From assembly GCA_022827165.1 (NCBI GenBank), contig JAJDTN010000033.1:1-54330 (forward strand): DNA of 54,330 nt. The letters run 5' to 3'. This document shows, in pieces, positions 16,590-23,417 of the stretch (its first letter is position 1; every line of letters starts with the position of its first letter). Under the pieces are notes generated by a model that searched no databases, had not been told where the DNA came from, and was given only the letters and a program-made list of their open reading frames with translations. Source of the DNA: Candidatus Latescibacterota bacterium. GTDB lineage: Bacteria; Latescibacterota; UBA2968; UBA8231. Position numbers and translations under genes: made by a program.

Positions 16590-18466
16590 GCGCCGGCGGC
16601 GCCCTCACCGCCTTCCTTCTCTACGTGGCCGGGGTCCTGGTCCTGGCGGTGGTCGCCAACCGGCTGCTGCGCCGGCGCAGCTTCCTCGGCGAGTACTTCC
16701 TCGGCAGCCGCAGCCTGGGCATGTGGGCCTTCGCCCTCACCTTCGCCGCCACCTCGGCCTCGGGCGGCTCCTTCACCGGCTTCCCCTCCAAGATCTACAC
16801 CCACGGCTGGGTGCTGGCCCTGTGGATCGGCAGCTACATGGTGGTGCCCATCTGCATGATGGGCCTCCTCGGCAAGCGCCTGAACCAGGTGGCGCGCAAG
16901 TCCGGCGCCATCACCGTGCCCGACGTCTTCCGCGACCGCTTCGACTCCGCCGCCTTCGGCCTGCTGGCCACCGGCCTCATCGTGTTCTTCATGGCCTTCA
17001 ACCTGGTGGCCCAGTTCAAGGCGGGCAGCCTCATCCTGAAGACCCTCCTCGACGGGGTCGGCGCCTTTCACGGGCTGGCGGCGGATCTCGGCGGCTACCT
17101 CGGACCGGGCGGGGTCGATCCCGAGTACCTCCTATGCCTCCTCGCCTTCGGCGCCGTGGTCGTCCTCTACACCACCTACGGCGGCTTCCACGCCGTCGTC
17201 TGGACCGACGTCATGCAAGGGGTGGTCATGGTGGCCGGCGTCGTCATCCTCCTGCCGCTGACCCTGCACCAGGTGGGCGGCCTCGAGCGCGCCACGGGAG
17301 AGCTGGCGCGGATGACCCCGCCGCGGCTGGGGCCCGCGGAGCTGGAGCGGGTCTCCGAGGCCGAAGGGGAGGCCCAGGTGCCGGCGGGGAGCTGGGCCTG
17401 GCTCGACGGGGATCCGCACAGCGGCCGCCTCTTCCGCATCTCCAGGGCCGCCAGCCTGCCGGCGGGGGAACGGCGCCTGCAGGTGGAGGTGGTGGAGCTG
17501 ACCTCGGAGTCCCAGGTCCGCCGGGTGGCCGGGGATCCGGCCACGGTGTGGATCCCGGAATCGCTGCGCCTCCGGCAGCCGCAGACTCATCCCTACGCCT
17601 ACGGCGACGGCCAGCCCGGCACCTACGTGAGCGGCCCCGGCCCCAGCCCCGGCGACCCGGAGGGCTTCCTGCCCCTGAGCCTGGCCGTCTCCTTCTTCAT
17701 CATGTGGGCCATCGCGGGCACCGGGCAGCCGGGCAACTACGTGCGCCTCATGGCCTTCCGCGACGCCCGCACGCTGCGCCACTCGATCGCCACGGTGACC
17801 ATCTACTACTCCCTCATCTACTTCCCGCTGGTGATCATCTTCTGCTGCGCCCGCGTGCTGCTGCCGGGGATGGAGGCCGAGTCGGACCGCATCATGCCCG
17901 CCATGGTGATCTTCGTCACCGAGAACGCCGGCCTCGCCTGGCTCGGAGGCCTGCTGGTGGCGGCCCCCTTCGCCGCCGTCATGTCCACGGTGGACAGCTT
18001 CCTGCTGATGATCTCCTCGGCCCTGGTGCGCGACGTGTACCAGCGCAACCTGCGCCCCGGCGCCGCCGAGGGGCGCATCCGCGTCCTCAGCTACGCCGTG
18101 ACCTGCCTCGTGGGGGCCGGCGCCGTGGCCGGCGCCGTCGATCCGCCGCGCTTTTTGCAGGACATCATCGTCTACACCGGCAGCGGTCTGGCGGCCTGCT
18201 TCCTCGGGCCCACGGTCTTCGCCCTCTACTGGCCGCGGGTCAACACCTTCGGCGCCATGACCGGCATGATCGCCGGCTTCGCCGCCCACCTGGCCATGTA
18301 CGCGGCGGGCGCCTTCGTCAACGGCAGCTTCTTCCGCCCCGTCCGCCCCCTGGAGCTGGACCCGATCCTGGCCGGCCTGCTGGTCTCCTTCGCCGCCACC
18401 TGGATCGCCGCGCGGCTCACGGCGCCGCCGCCGGCGGAGCAGGTGCGCCGCTACTTCCATCGATAG
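16586..18466 (+). CDS. Sodium:solute symporter (SSS family, PanF-like) with a large extra loop
   Basis: A 626-residue inner-membrane transporter. SSS-family features are seen: DFYLG-type EYFLGSRSLG near the N-terminus, TFAATSASGGSFTGFPSKIY, the YGGFHAVVWTDVMQ segment, and the conserved MSTVDSFLLMISSAL in a late helix. It resembles sodium/pantothenate symporters. An extra hydrophilic segment of about 130 residues (roughly 228-360, from LHQVGGLERATGEL to GDPEGFLPLS) separates two membrane helices that are normally joined by a much shorter loop. Its start overlaps the small membrane protein gene by 4 bp. A sodium-driven import role is well supported; the solute is not known. Confidence 0.88.
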   Translation: MSAGGALTAFLLYVAGVLVLAVVANRLLRRRSFLGEYFLGSRSLGMWAFALTFAATSASGGSFTGFPSKIYTHGWVLALWIGSYMVVPICMMGLLGKRLNQVARKSGAITVPDVFRDRFDSAAFGLLATGLIVFFMAFNLVAQFKAGSLILKTLLDGVGAFHGLAADLGGYLGPGGVDPEYLLCLLAFGAVVVLYTTYGGFHAVVWTDVMQGVVMVAGVVILLPLTLHQVGGLERATGELARMTPPRLGPAELERVSEAEGEAQVPAGSWAWLDGDPHSGRLFRISRAASLPAGERRLQVEVVELTSESQVRRVAGDPATVWIPESLRLRQPQTHPYAYGDGQPGTYVSGPGPSPGDPEGFLPLSLAVSFFIMWAIAGTGQPGNYVRLMAFRDARTLRHSIATVTIYYSLIYFPLVIIFCCARVLLPGMEAESDRIMPAMVIFVTENAGLAWLGGLLVAAPFAAVMSTVDSFLLMISSALVRDVYQRNLRPGAAEGRIRVLSYAVTCLVGAGAVAGAVDPPRFLQDIIVYTGSGLAACFLGPTVFALYWPRVNTFGAMTGMIAGFAAHLAMYAAGAFVNGSFFRPVRPLELDPILAGLLVSFAATWIAARLTAPPPAEQVRRYFHR

Positions 18467-18476
18467 CGGCGGACCC

Positions 18477-19082
18477 GTGCGCGAGGGAGAGCCGGTGGTC
18501 GTCGTCTCGGGTCTGCCCCGGTCGGGGACCTCCATGGTCATGCAGATGCTGCGCGCCGGCGGCCTGACCTGCGCCACCGACGGCATCCGCGCCGCCGACG
18601 AGGACAACCCCCGAGGCTACTTCGAGGTGGAGCGCGTCAGGCGGCTGGACAAGGAGGGGGACAGGAGCTGGATGCGGGCCCACCAGGGGGAGGCGATCAA
18701 GGTGATCAGCTTCCTGCTGCGCCACCTGCCGGGGGACCTGCGCTACCGGGTGCTGCTCATCCACCGCGACCTGCAGGAGGTCCTGGCCTCGCAGCGCCGC
18801 ATGCTCCTGCGCCGCGGGGAGGATCCCGAAGCCGTCCCCGAGGCCGAGATGGCGCGCACCTTCGCCGATCACCTGCGCGAGGTCGAGGCCTTTCTCGAAG
18901 AGGCCGGCAACTTCGACACGCTGCACCTCGACCACGGGCGGATCCTGGCCGACCCCGCCGCGGCCGCCCGCGCCATCGACGAGTTTCTCGGTGGCGGGCT
19001 CGACCGGGGGGCCCTGGCAGCCGCCGTGGACGAGTCGCTGCACCGCAACCGGCGGGGGGGCTCACAAGGCGAGGAGGCATGA
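18477..19082 (+). CDS. Small sulfotransferase-like P-loop protein
   Basis: The 201-residue protein starts at a GTG 11 bases after the symporter stop. It opens with a strand and P-loop typical of PAPS-dependent sulfotransferases (VVVVSGLPRSGTSMVMQML), followed later by VLLIHRDLQEVLASQ, which corresponds to the 3'-phosphate-binding R-D segment. It is shorter than most sulfotransferases (about 250-300 residues) and ends in helical sequence with a basic tail. Its stop overlaps the next start (ATGA). It may sulfate a small molecule or glycan, or be a family member used otherwise; the substrate is unknown. Confidence 0.75.
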   Translation: MREGEPVVVVSGLPRSGTSMVMQMLRAGGLTCATDGIRAADEDNPRGYFEVERVRRLDKEGDRSWMRAHQGEAIKVISFLLRHLPGDLRYRVLLIHRDLQEVLASQRRMLLRRGEDPEAVPEAEMARTFADHLREVEAFLEEAGNFDTLHLDHGRILADPAAAARAIDEFLGGGLDRGALAAAVDESLHRNRRGGSQGEEA

Positions 19083-19552
19083 AGAGCGATCACTTTACCG
19101 CGATCAAGGAGTGGCTGGACAGCCGCTCGATCTCCTACCGGGAGGTGCACCACGCGCCGACCGCCACTTCGGAGGAGTCCGCCAGGGCCCGGGGCGAGGA
19201 CATCTCGGTGGGCGGCAAGGCCCTGCTCCTCAAGGTGGACGACACCTTCAAGCTCTTCGTGCTGTGCGCCGCCCTGCGGGTGGACGCCGGGCGGATCCGC
19301 AGGCACTTCGGCGCCCGCAAGCTGCGCTTCGCCACGCCGGAGGAGCTGCACGAACTCACCGGCCTCGTCCCCGGCGCGGTGCCTCCCTTCGGCGAGCCGA
19401 TCACGCCTTTCGAGCTCTACGTGGACTCCTCCGTCGCCCGCAACGACCGGATCGCCTTCAACGCCGGCTCGCTCACGGATTCGCTGATCCTGTCCTCGCG
19501 GGACTACCTCGAGGTGGCTGCGGCGGAGGTGTTCGAGTTCTCGAAGGAGTAA
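19079..19552 (+). CDS. YbaK/EbsC-family aminoacyl-tRNA deacylase-like protein
   Basis: The 157-residue single-domain protein fits the YbaK/ProX/EbsC family: YREVHHAPTATSEESARARG, then GGKALLLKVDDTFKLFVLCAALRVD with the conserved lysine of the deacylase pocket, and LTGLVPGAVPPFG near the end. Family members hydrolyse mischarged tRNAs such as Cys-tRNA(Pro) or Ala-tRNA(Pro) in the cytoplasm. The ATG overlaps the sulfotransferase-like gene's stop, so it is last in the operon that began at 16284. The pairing with a symporter and sulfotransferase gives no clear functional link. Confidence 0.88.
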   Translation: MKSDHFTAIKEWLDSRSISYREVHHAPTATSEESARARGEDISVGGKALLLKVDDTFKLFVLCAALRVDAGRIRRHFGARKLRFATPEELHELTGLVPGAVPPFGEPITPFELYVDSSVARNDRIAFNAGSLTDSLILSSRDYLEVAAAEVFEFSKE

Positions 19553-19590
19553 GGGGCGAGCGGGGATCTTCCGGGCGGCGCAAGGTCTGC

Positions 19591-20805
19591 CTACATGCCC
19601 CAGACGGTAACCCTCGGCTCCGCCGTGTCGTCGCGGCGGAAGATCTTGTCCTCCCACGGCACGCCGGCCGTGCGGTCGAAGACCACGAGGTGCCCCTCCT
19701 CGGCGGCGCACCGATCCATGTACGCGCGGGTCTGTTCGAGACCCTCGCTCACGGTCTGCTCCAGGCTCTTGTAGAGCAACTTGCACTCGACCACGGCCTT
19801 CTGCACCGCCTGACCCGGCCGGTCCTCCCCGGGCAGCGGCCACAGAATCAGCAGGTCCGTGCGCCGCCGGCCCAGGCCGTACTCGCGCTCGATGCGGCCG
19901 CCGCTGTTGACGATGCGCTGCAGGAATGCCTGAAGGAGCAACTGGGGACCGGCTTCCTTGTACTCGAACCGCTCGACCCAGTGCTCCGAGTGCTCGCGGA
20001 AGAAGGCCTGGAAGGCGGCCAGCAGGTCGGCGACGCGCAGGGTGCCGTCCGCGTCGACATACCAGGCCGGATCCTGGTGGAGATAGGCCTGCGTGGTGTA
20101 GGTGAGGTCGCGGGGGATGACCTCCTGGTAGATCGGGTTGGCGATGGCGACCGGGCCCTGCCGGCGCACGAGACCCAGGTCGCGGACGTACTCCAGGTCG
20201 TCGACGGGGATCTTCTCGGCGGAGTCGGTGCCGCTCAGCAGCGGTTCGACGACGCGCCGGACGCGCTCCTCCTGCAGCTTGTCCGTGAGTTGATCGAGAT
20301 GGGTCTCGCGGCGCAGGATGAGCTGCTCGCGGGCGTCGAGGATCGCCTCGCCGGAAATGGCCCGGCTGCGGTCGCGGCCGGCCTTGTTCCTGAAGCAGGC
20401 TTCGTACGCCAGCGCGTTCACCAGCCAGGGCTGGCCCCGGGTCAGCTCCCAGATCCCGGCCCGGGCCTCCTCGGTGAACGCCTGGCCGGTGTCCCCGGTG
20501 TGCTGCGCCAGCAGCGCACGCGTCTCGCCCTCGGTGAAATCGCCCAGGCGCAGGGACTCGGCGCGGATGTTGAAGGCGCTGCCGCCGGCGACGACGGCGT
20601 TCTCGGCGCTGGAGTGGATGCGGTAGTCGCGAACGTCCCGCACGCCGCACAGGACGACGCTCTGCGGGAACCGGCGCGGGCGCTCCGGATAGCCGGCGCG
20701 CAGTTGCCGCAGCACGGCCAGCAGGGTGTCGCCGATCAGCGCGTCGATCTCGTCGATCAGCAACACCAGCGGCCTGGGGTCGGCCGCGGCCCAGCGGCCC
20801 AGCAC
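19591..20805 (-). CDS. AAA-like ATPase with PD-(D/E)XK nuclease-like C-terminus, downstream part of a frameshifted gene
   Basis: This frame encodes the last 404 residues of a roughly 550-residue protein. It opens at Walker B (PLVLLIDEIDAL) and continues through the rest of the AAA core and a winged-helix-like region (LEYVRDLGLVRR, IANPIYQEVIPR). It ends in a PD-(D/E)XK-like domain: GLGRRRTDLLILWP, then AVVECKLLYK. The N-terminal part with the P-loop is encoded upstream in another frame and joins at a six-base homopolymer (20823-20828 on the plus strand); removing one base restores one ORF. Proteins of this layout are common and highly paralogous in environmental bacteria, but their role is poorly understood. 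The neighbouring antitoxin genes suggest an accessory or defence-type module. Confidence 0.75.
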   Translation of the reverse strand: MLGRWAAADPRPLVLLIDEIDALIGDTLLAVLRQLRAGYPERPRRFPQSVVLCGVRDVRDYRIHSSAENAVVAGGSAFNIRAESLRLGDFTEGETRALLAQHTGDTGQAFTEEARAGIWELTRGQPWLVNALAYEACFRNKAGRDRSRAISGEAILDAREQLILRRETHLDQLTDKLQEERVRRVVEPLLSGTDSAEKIPVDDLEYVRDLGLVRRQGPVAIANPIYQEVIPRDLTYTTQAYLHQDPAWYVDADGTLRVADLLAAFQAFFREHSEHWVERFEYKEAGPQLLLQAFLQRIVNSGGRIEREYGLGRRRTDLLILWPLPGEDRPGQAVQKAVVECKLLYKSLEQTVSEGLEQTRAYMDRCAAEEGHLVVFDRTAGVPWEDKIFRRDDTAEPRVTVWGM

Positions 20806-20822
20806 CTCCTGCAGCGCGCCGT

Positions 20823-21250
20823 GGGGGGCCGGCGTCTTCGCGCACCTCGCGCAAGACCTCTCTCACGCTCCGGTCGCCCAGGACACACTCGGCCTGCCAA
20901 GCCAGTTGACTCAGGATCGCCCGCATGGCGGACCCCACGTCCTCGCGGGCGGACTGGCCGATCTCCACGTTCACGTAGGCGCAGCGATACCGGCCGCTGC
21001 CGTTGAGCTCTTCCACAAGCGCCAGCAGCACCGAGGTCTTGCCCGTCTGTCGGGGCGCGTGCATCACCGAGTAGCGCTTCTGCTCGATCAGCAGCAGCAC
21101 CTCGTCGAGGTCGAGCCGCTCCAATGGGGGAACGTGGTAGTGATCCGCCGGGATCATGGGACCGGCCGTGTTGAAGAAACGCCTGGGTCCTTCATGAACC
21201 TCGGACCACGCCCTTTGCCCGGGCCTGTCCGTCAGCGAGTTGCGCGCCAC
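20823..21250 (-). pseudogene. N-terminal part of the AAA-like ATPase, before the frameshift
   Basis: The start is a GTG at 21250 with an excellent Shine-Dalgarno (AAGGAGGAACG) that lies inside the end of the DUF1778 gene; the two ORFs overlap by 19 bp. About 140 residues hold the family's opening (FFNTAGPMIPADHYHVPP) and the P-loop HAPRQTGKTSVL. The frame leaves the family pattern after REVREDAGP, exactly at a run of six C on the coding strand. The following protein (HGALQEVLGRW) continues in the other frame. A five-C run would make the gene whole, so either an indel mutation or a sequencing error is possible. Confidence 0.65.
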
Positions 21251-21552
21251 CGTTCCTCCTTCTCCTCGTCCAGGGAGACGCGGCGATCATGTTCCTTCAA
21301 GGCCGCGGCAAGTCCGGGGTTCATCCGGGGCGGCTGGAGGAGTGCGTCGAAGAAGATCTCTGAATCCCGGCGCTTCAACACCATCGTCTCGTGTCTCCGG
21401 ATCGTCCGCTCCGCCTGGGCCAGCGCACTGGACAGAATGAAGCTGCTCGCGGTCTTGCCCTCCAAGCTGGCGGCCTGCTCGATCCGCTTCCTGGCCTCCG
21501 GGTCGAGGCGGATATTGAAGCGCTCGCTCCTGGCTGTGGACGTCCGGGTCAT
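21232..21552 (-). CDS. DUF1778-family (TacA-like) ribbon-helix-helix antitoxin
   Basis: The 106-residue protein starts at ATG 21552. The N-terminal ribbon-helix-helix is visible as RFNIRLDPEARKRIEQAASLEGKT, followed by SFILSSALAQAERTI, the typical start of DUF1778 antitoxins. A long C-terminal arm follows (LLQPPRMNPGLAAALKEHDRRV), which would wrap a toxin. These antitoxins usually precede a GNAT acetyltransferase toxin. Here no GNAT gene follows; instead the ATPase/nuclease-like gene overlaps its end and carries a strong ribosome binding site. A 15-bp palindrome lies 24 bp upstream and could be its autoregulatory operator. Confidence 0.85.
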   Translation of the reverse strand: MTRTSTARSERFNIRLDPEARKRIEQAASLEGKTASSFILSSALAQAERTIRRHETMVLKRRDSEIFFDALLQPPRMNPGLAAALKEHDRRVSLDEEKEERWRATR

Positions 21553-21575
21553 GTCACTCTCTCGCCGGGTTAACG

Positions 21576-21590
21576 CCGTGCCTGTCACGG
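21576..21590 (-). promoter_or_regulatory. Palindrome CCGTG-N5-CACGG, candidate operator of the DUF1778 gene
   Basis: The inverted repeat is perfect in its 5-bp arms. It is placed 24-38 bp before the ATG of the ribbon-helix-helix antitoxin, in the short gap after the VapC gene. Antitoxins of this fold normally bind such palindromes to repress their own operon. No convincing -35/-10 pair was recognised around it, so transcription may also come from the VapBC promoter. Confidence 0.3.
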
Positions 21591-21629
21591 ACGGACTGCT
21601 CGGACGGCCGCCACGATGACGCCTCCGAG

Positions 21630-22058
21630 TCAGAGAACGGGGTTCTTCCAGCGGACGCCCGGGAAGCGGGCGAAGTCCGTGTCCGCGGTGTGGACGTGGG
21701 CCTGGCATCTCCTGGCGACCGCGGCGATCTGGGCATCAGTCGTCAGGTTGCCGCCCGAGCCGGCTTCGTTCAGCCATGCCAGGGCTTGGTCTACATCGGC
21801 GCGTGTCACCGCCAGGAGCTCCGTTGACGGAGCCTCCAGCCAGCTCTTGACGTGGCTGGCCGCTTCGGCAATGGAGAAGGGAGTTTCGAACACCTTGGGG
21901 CTTGTGCCGATGCGTACGAAGGCGAAAAGAACCACGGCGACCAGGCCGACCGGCTCCGGCCCGGAAAGGCAGGTGCTCCACCACGATTTGGCGCGCAGGT
22001 GAAAGGCGCTCGCCTCGTCGTAGGCGTACAGCAGCAGGTTGGCGTCCGGAATGATCAA
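21630..22058 (-). CDS. vapC: VapC-type PIN-domain toxin
   Basis: The 142-residue PIN domain RNase fits the long VapC subfamily: MIIPDANLLLYAYD (first acidic residue Asp5), VGLVAVVLFAFVRIGT, GGNLTTDAQIAAVARR (third acidic position) and HTADTDFARFPGVRWKNP (last acidic residues). Toxins of this group cleave tRNA or rRNA and use Mg2+ bound by the acidic cluster. The ATG overlaps the antitoxin stop (ATGA), the classic coupling of a toxin-antitoxin pair. All catalytic acids appear present, so the toxin should be active unless neutralised. Confidence 0.92.
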   Translation of the reverse strand: MIIPDANLLLYAYDEASAFHLRAKSWWSTCLSGPEPVGLVAVVLFAFVRIGTSPKVFETPFSIAEAASHVKSWLEAPSTELLAVTRADVDQALAWLNEAGSGGNLTTDAQIAAVARRCQAHVHTADTDFARFPGVRWKNPVL

Positions 22059-22333
22059 CCCCGGCGCTCCTGGAGCCGCGCGGTCTTCCGCAGGAACTCG
22101 GCGATTTCCAGATCGTCGTCCAGCTCGCGTAGACGGGCCGGGTCGAGCCCGGTGCGAAGGCGGAGCGGACGCGACTCCACCGCGAAGGGCCGCTCCTCCG
22201 ATTCCGAGCCCGACGGACCCAGACCCCGGCGCAGGGCATCGTTCAGGGTCTCCTTGAACCCCTTGCCCTGCCTGCGCATGGCCTCCTTGAGACGCTGCTC
22301 GACATCCGCATCCAGTGTGACCGTCGTTCTCAT
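22055..22333 (-). CDS. vapB: VapB-type ribbon-helix-helix antitoxin
   Basis: The 92-residue protein has an N-terminal ribbon-helix-helix (MRTTVTLDADVEQRLKEAMRRQGKGFKETLNDALRRGL, given here as the segment 1-38) and a C-terminal toxin-binding stretch (PARLRELDDDLEIAEFLRK). It lies directly upstream of the VapC gene, with a 4-bp overlap. The promoter and a palindromic site sit immediately before the ATG, as expected for autorepression by the VapBC complex. Confidence 0.9.
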   Translation of the reverse strand: MRTTVTLDADVEQRLKEAMRRQGKGFKETLNDALRRGLGPSGSESEERPFAVESRPLRLRTGLDPARLRELDDDLEIAEFLRKTARLQERRG

Positions 22334-22340
22334 GCCTGCA

Positions 22341-22369
22341 ATAATGACATCACGTCAATTTGCTGTCAA
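22341..22369 (-). promoter_or_regulatory. VapBC promoter with overlapping palindromic operator
   Basis: On the minus strand TTGACA (22369-22364), a 17-bp spacer and CATTAT (22346-22341) precede the VapB start codon by only seven bases. Transcription would begin at or just before the ATG, giving a leaderless or nearly leaderless message. The inverted repeat TGAC-N5-GTCA (22345-22357) lies in the spacer and -10 region, an ideal place for VapB to block RNA polymerase. This short stretch is clearly more AT-rich than its surroundings. Confidence 0.6.
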
Positions 22370-22393
22370 AGCATCACCGGCGGGACTCCGCCT

Positions 22394-23197
22394 TCAGAAA
22401 CGGACCCGGGCGCCTGCGGATACGCCGCGAAGGCCGCGGCTCGGACCCGCGGAGAGGCGGATTCCTTCCGCCCTCTCCGGTCCCCACATTTCCGACGCCA
22501 TTGTCGCAAGTACAGGAGGGCCGACGATCAGGGCCCACCGATTGTCCGAGGCGTACAGAACCGAACCCCCGAGGAGGAGTCCGGCCACACTGCCTGCCAC
22601 CGCAGAGATGAACCGGTCATGGGGATCGAGGATGCTCACGCCACATGCGGTTCCGACGGTATAGCCGGTGGCCAGGCCCAGGAGGCCGCCTTCGAGTCCA
22701 TCCTCGTCGAGCCCCTCGCCCGCGTGTGCGCCCAGGAAGCCGCCAGCAAGACCTCCGATCATGCCCGCGATCAGCTTACCACCCGCCCTCCTCCTGGGCT
22801 CCGCTCCCTCCACCTGGGGACGAGCGAACCTGACTGCAGCCGTGTCCACGACCTCCATGGCGCCTCCGGCCGAAGGCGCCTCCGCAAGATCGAGCCCCTG
22901 TATGCGCTCGAGGTCGATCCGCTGCAGCGAGTCCCGCCCCTCCAGGGCCAGAAGCAACCGTTCCCCGTCCATGGCTTGAATCGTCCCCTTCGCTCTGGCC
23001 AGTCCGGGCCATTCGCCGGAGAGCGGATCACGGAACCCCAGCCCATAGACGATGATCACGGTGGCGCCCACTCTGATCCTGGTAGTGTCGACTGGAGAAG
23101 GGTTCCGAGTCGCGTCCGGGCCACTGTCAGAGCTTGCACGTGTCTGGGCAGGCCAAGCCGAGAGAATCAGTGCAGCCAGAACGAGAGCAGAAGTCAC
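22394..23197 (-). CDS. Exported glycine-zipper protein of unknown function
   Basis: I do not recognise a specific family. The 267-residue product starts at a GTG and has a signal peptide (ALVLAALILSAWPAQTRA). A small SH3-like segment follows (VGATVIIVYGLG to GTIQAMDGERLLLAL, about residues 43-95). Next are two Gly-rich hydrophobic stretches (GKLIAGMIGGLAGGFLGAHAG and SAVAGSVAGLLLGGSV) that look like glycine zippers. It ends in a Phe (GARVRF), which may indicate membrane or outer-membrane association. The frame upstream is closed by the stop of the DUF1778 remnant, which limits the start to this GTG. Confidence 0.6.
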   Translation of the reverse strand: MTSALVLAALILSAWPAQTRASSDSGPDATRNPSPVDTTRIRVGATVIIVYGLGFRDPLSGEWPGLARAKGTIQAMDGERLLLALEGRDSLQRIDLERIQGLDLAEAPSAGGAMEVVDTAAVRFARPQVEGAEPRRRAGGKLIAGMIGGLAGGFLGAHAGEGLDEDGLEGGLLGLATGYTVGTACGVSILDPHDRFISAVAGSVAGLLLGGSVLYASDNRWALIVGPPVLATMASEMWGPERAEGIRLSAGPSRGLRGVSAGARVRF

Positions 23198-23227
23198 CGC
23201 AGCAACGCGATCGACAGAGGATGGTCC

Positions 23228-23417
23228 TCACTCCGGCGAGACCCGGCGATCATGCTCCTTCAGAGCCGCGGCCAGCCTGGCGTTGATGCTTGGCGGCTGC
23301 AGGAGCGCAGCGTAGACCGCTTCGGCATCCTGGCGCTCAAGCACCATCGTCTGTCTTGCCTCCGGGTCGAGCCGGATGTCGAGGTGCTTGCTCCCGGACG
23401 CGGATCTCCGGGTGTCA
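23228..23417 (-). pseudogene. Internally deleted DUF1778 antitoxin remnant
   Basis: The minus strand reads SKHLDIRLDPEARQ, then directly TMVLERQDAEAVYAALLQPP and later ARLAAALKEHDRRVSPE, with TGA at 23230-23228. Compared with the intact DUF1778 gene at 21232-21552, both ends align well, but about 33 residues between the first strand/helix and the C-terminal arm are missing. That includes most of the DNA-binding fold. No suitable start codon remains in frame, because the upstream sequence runs into the stop of the oligopeptidase gene. It is a clear relic of a second antitoxin copy. Confidence 0.7.
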
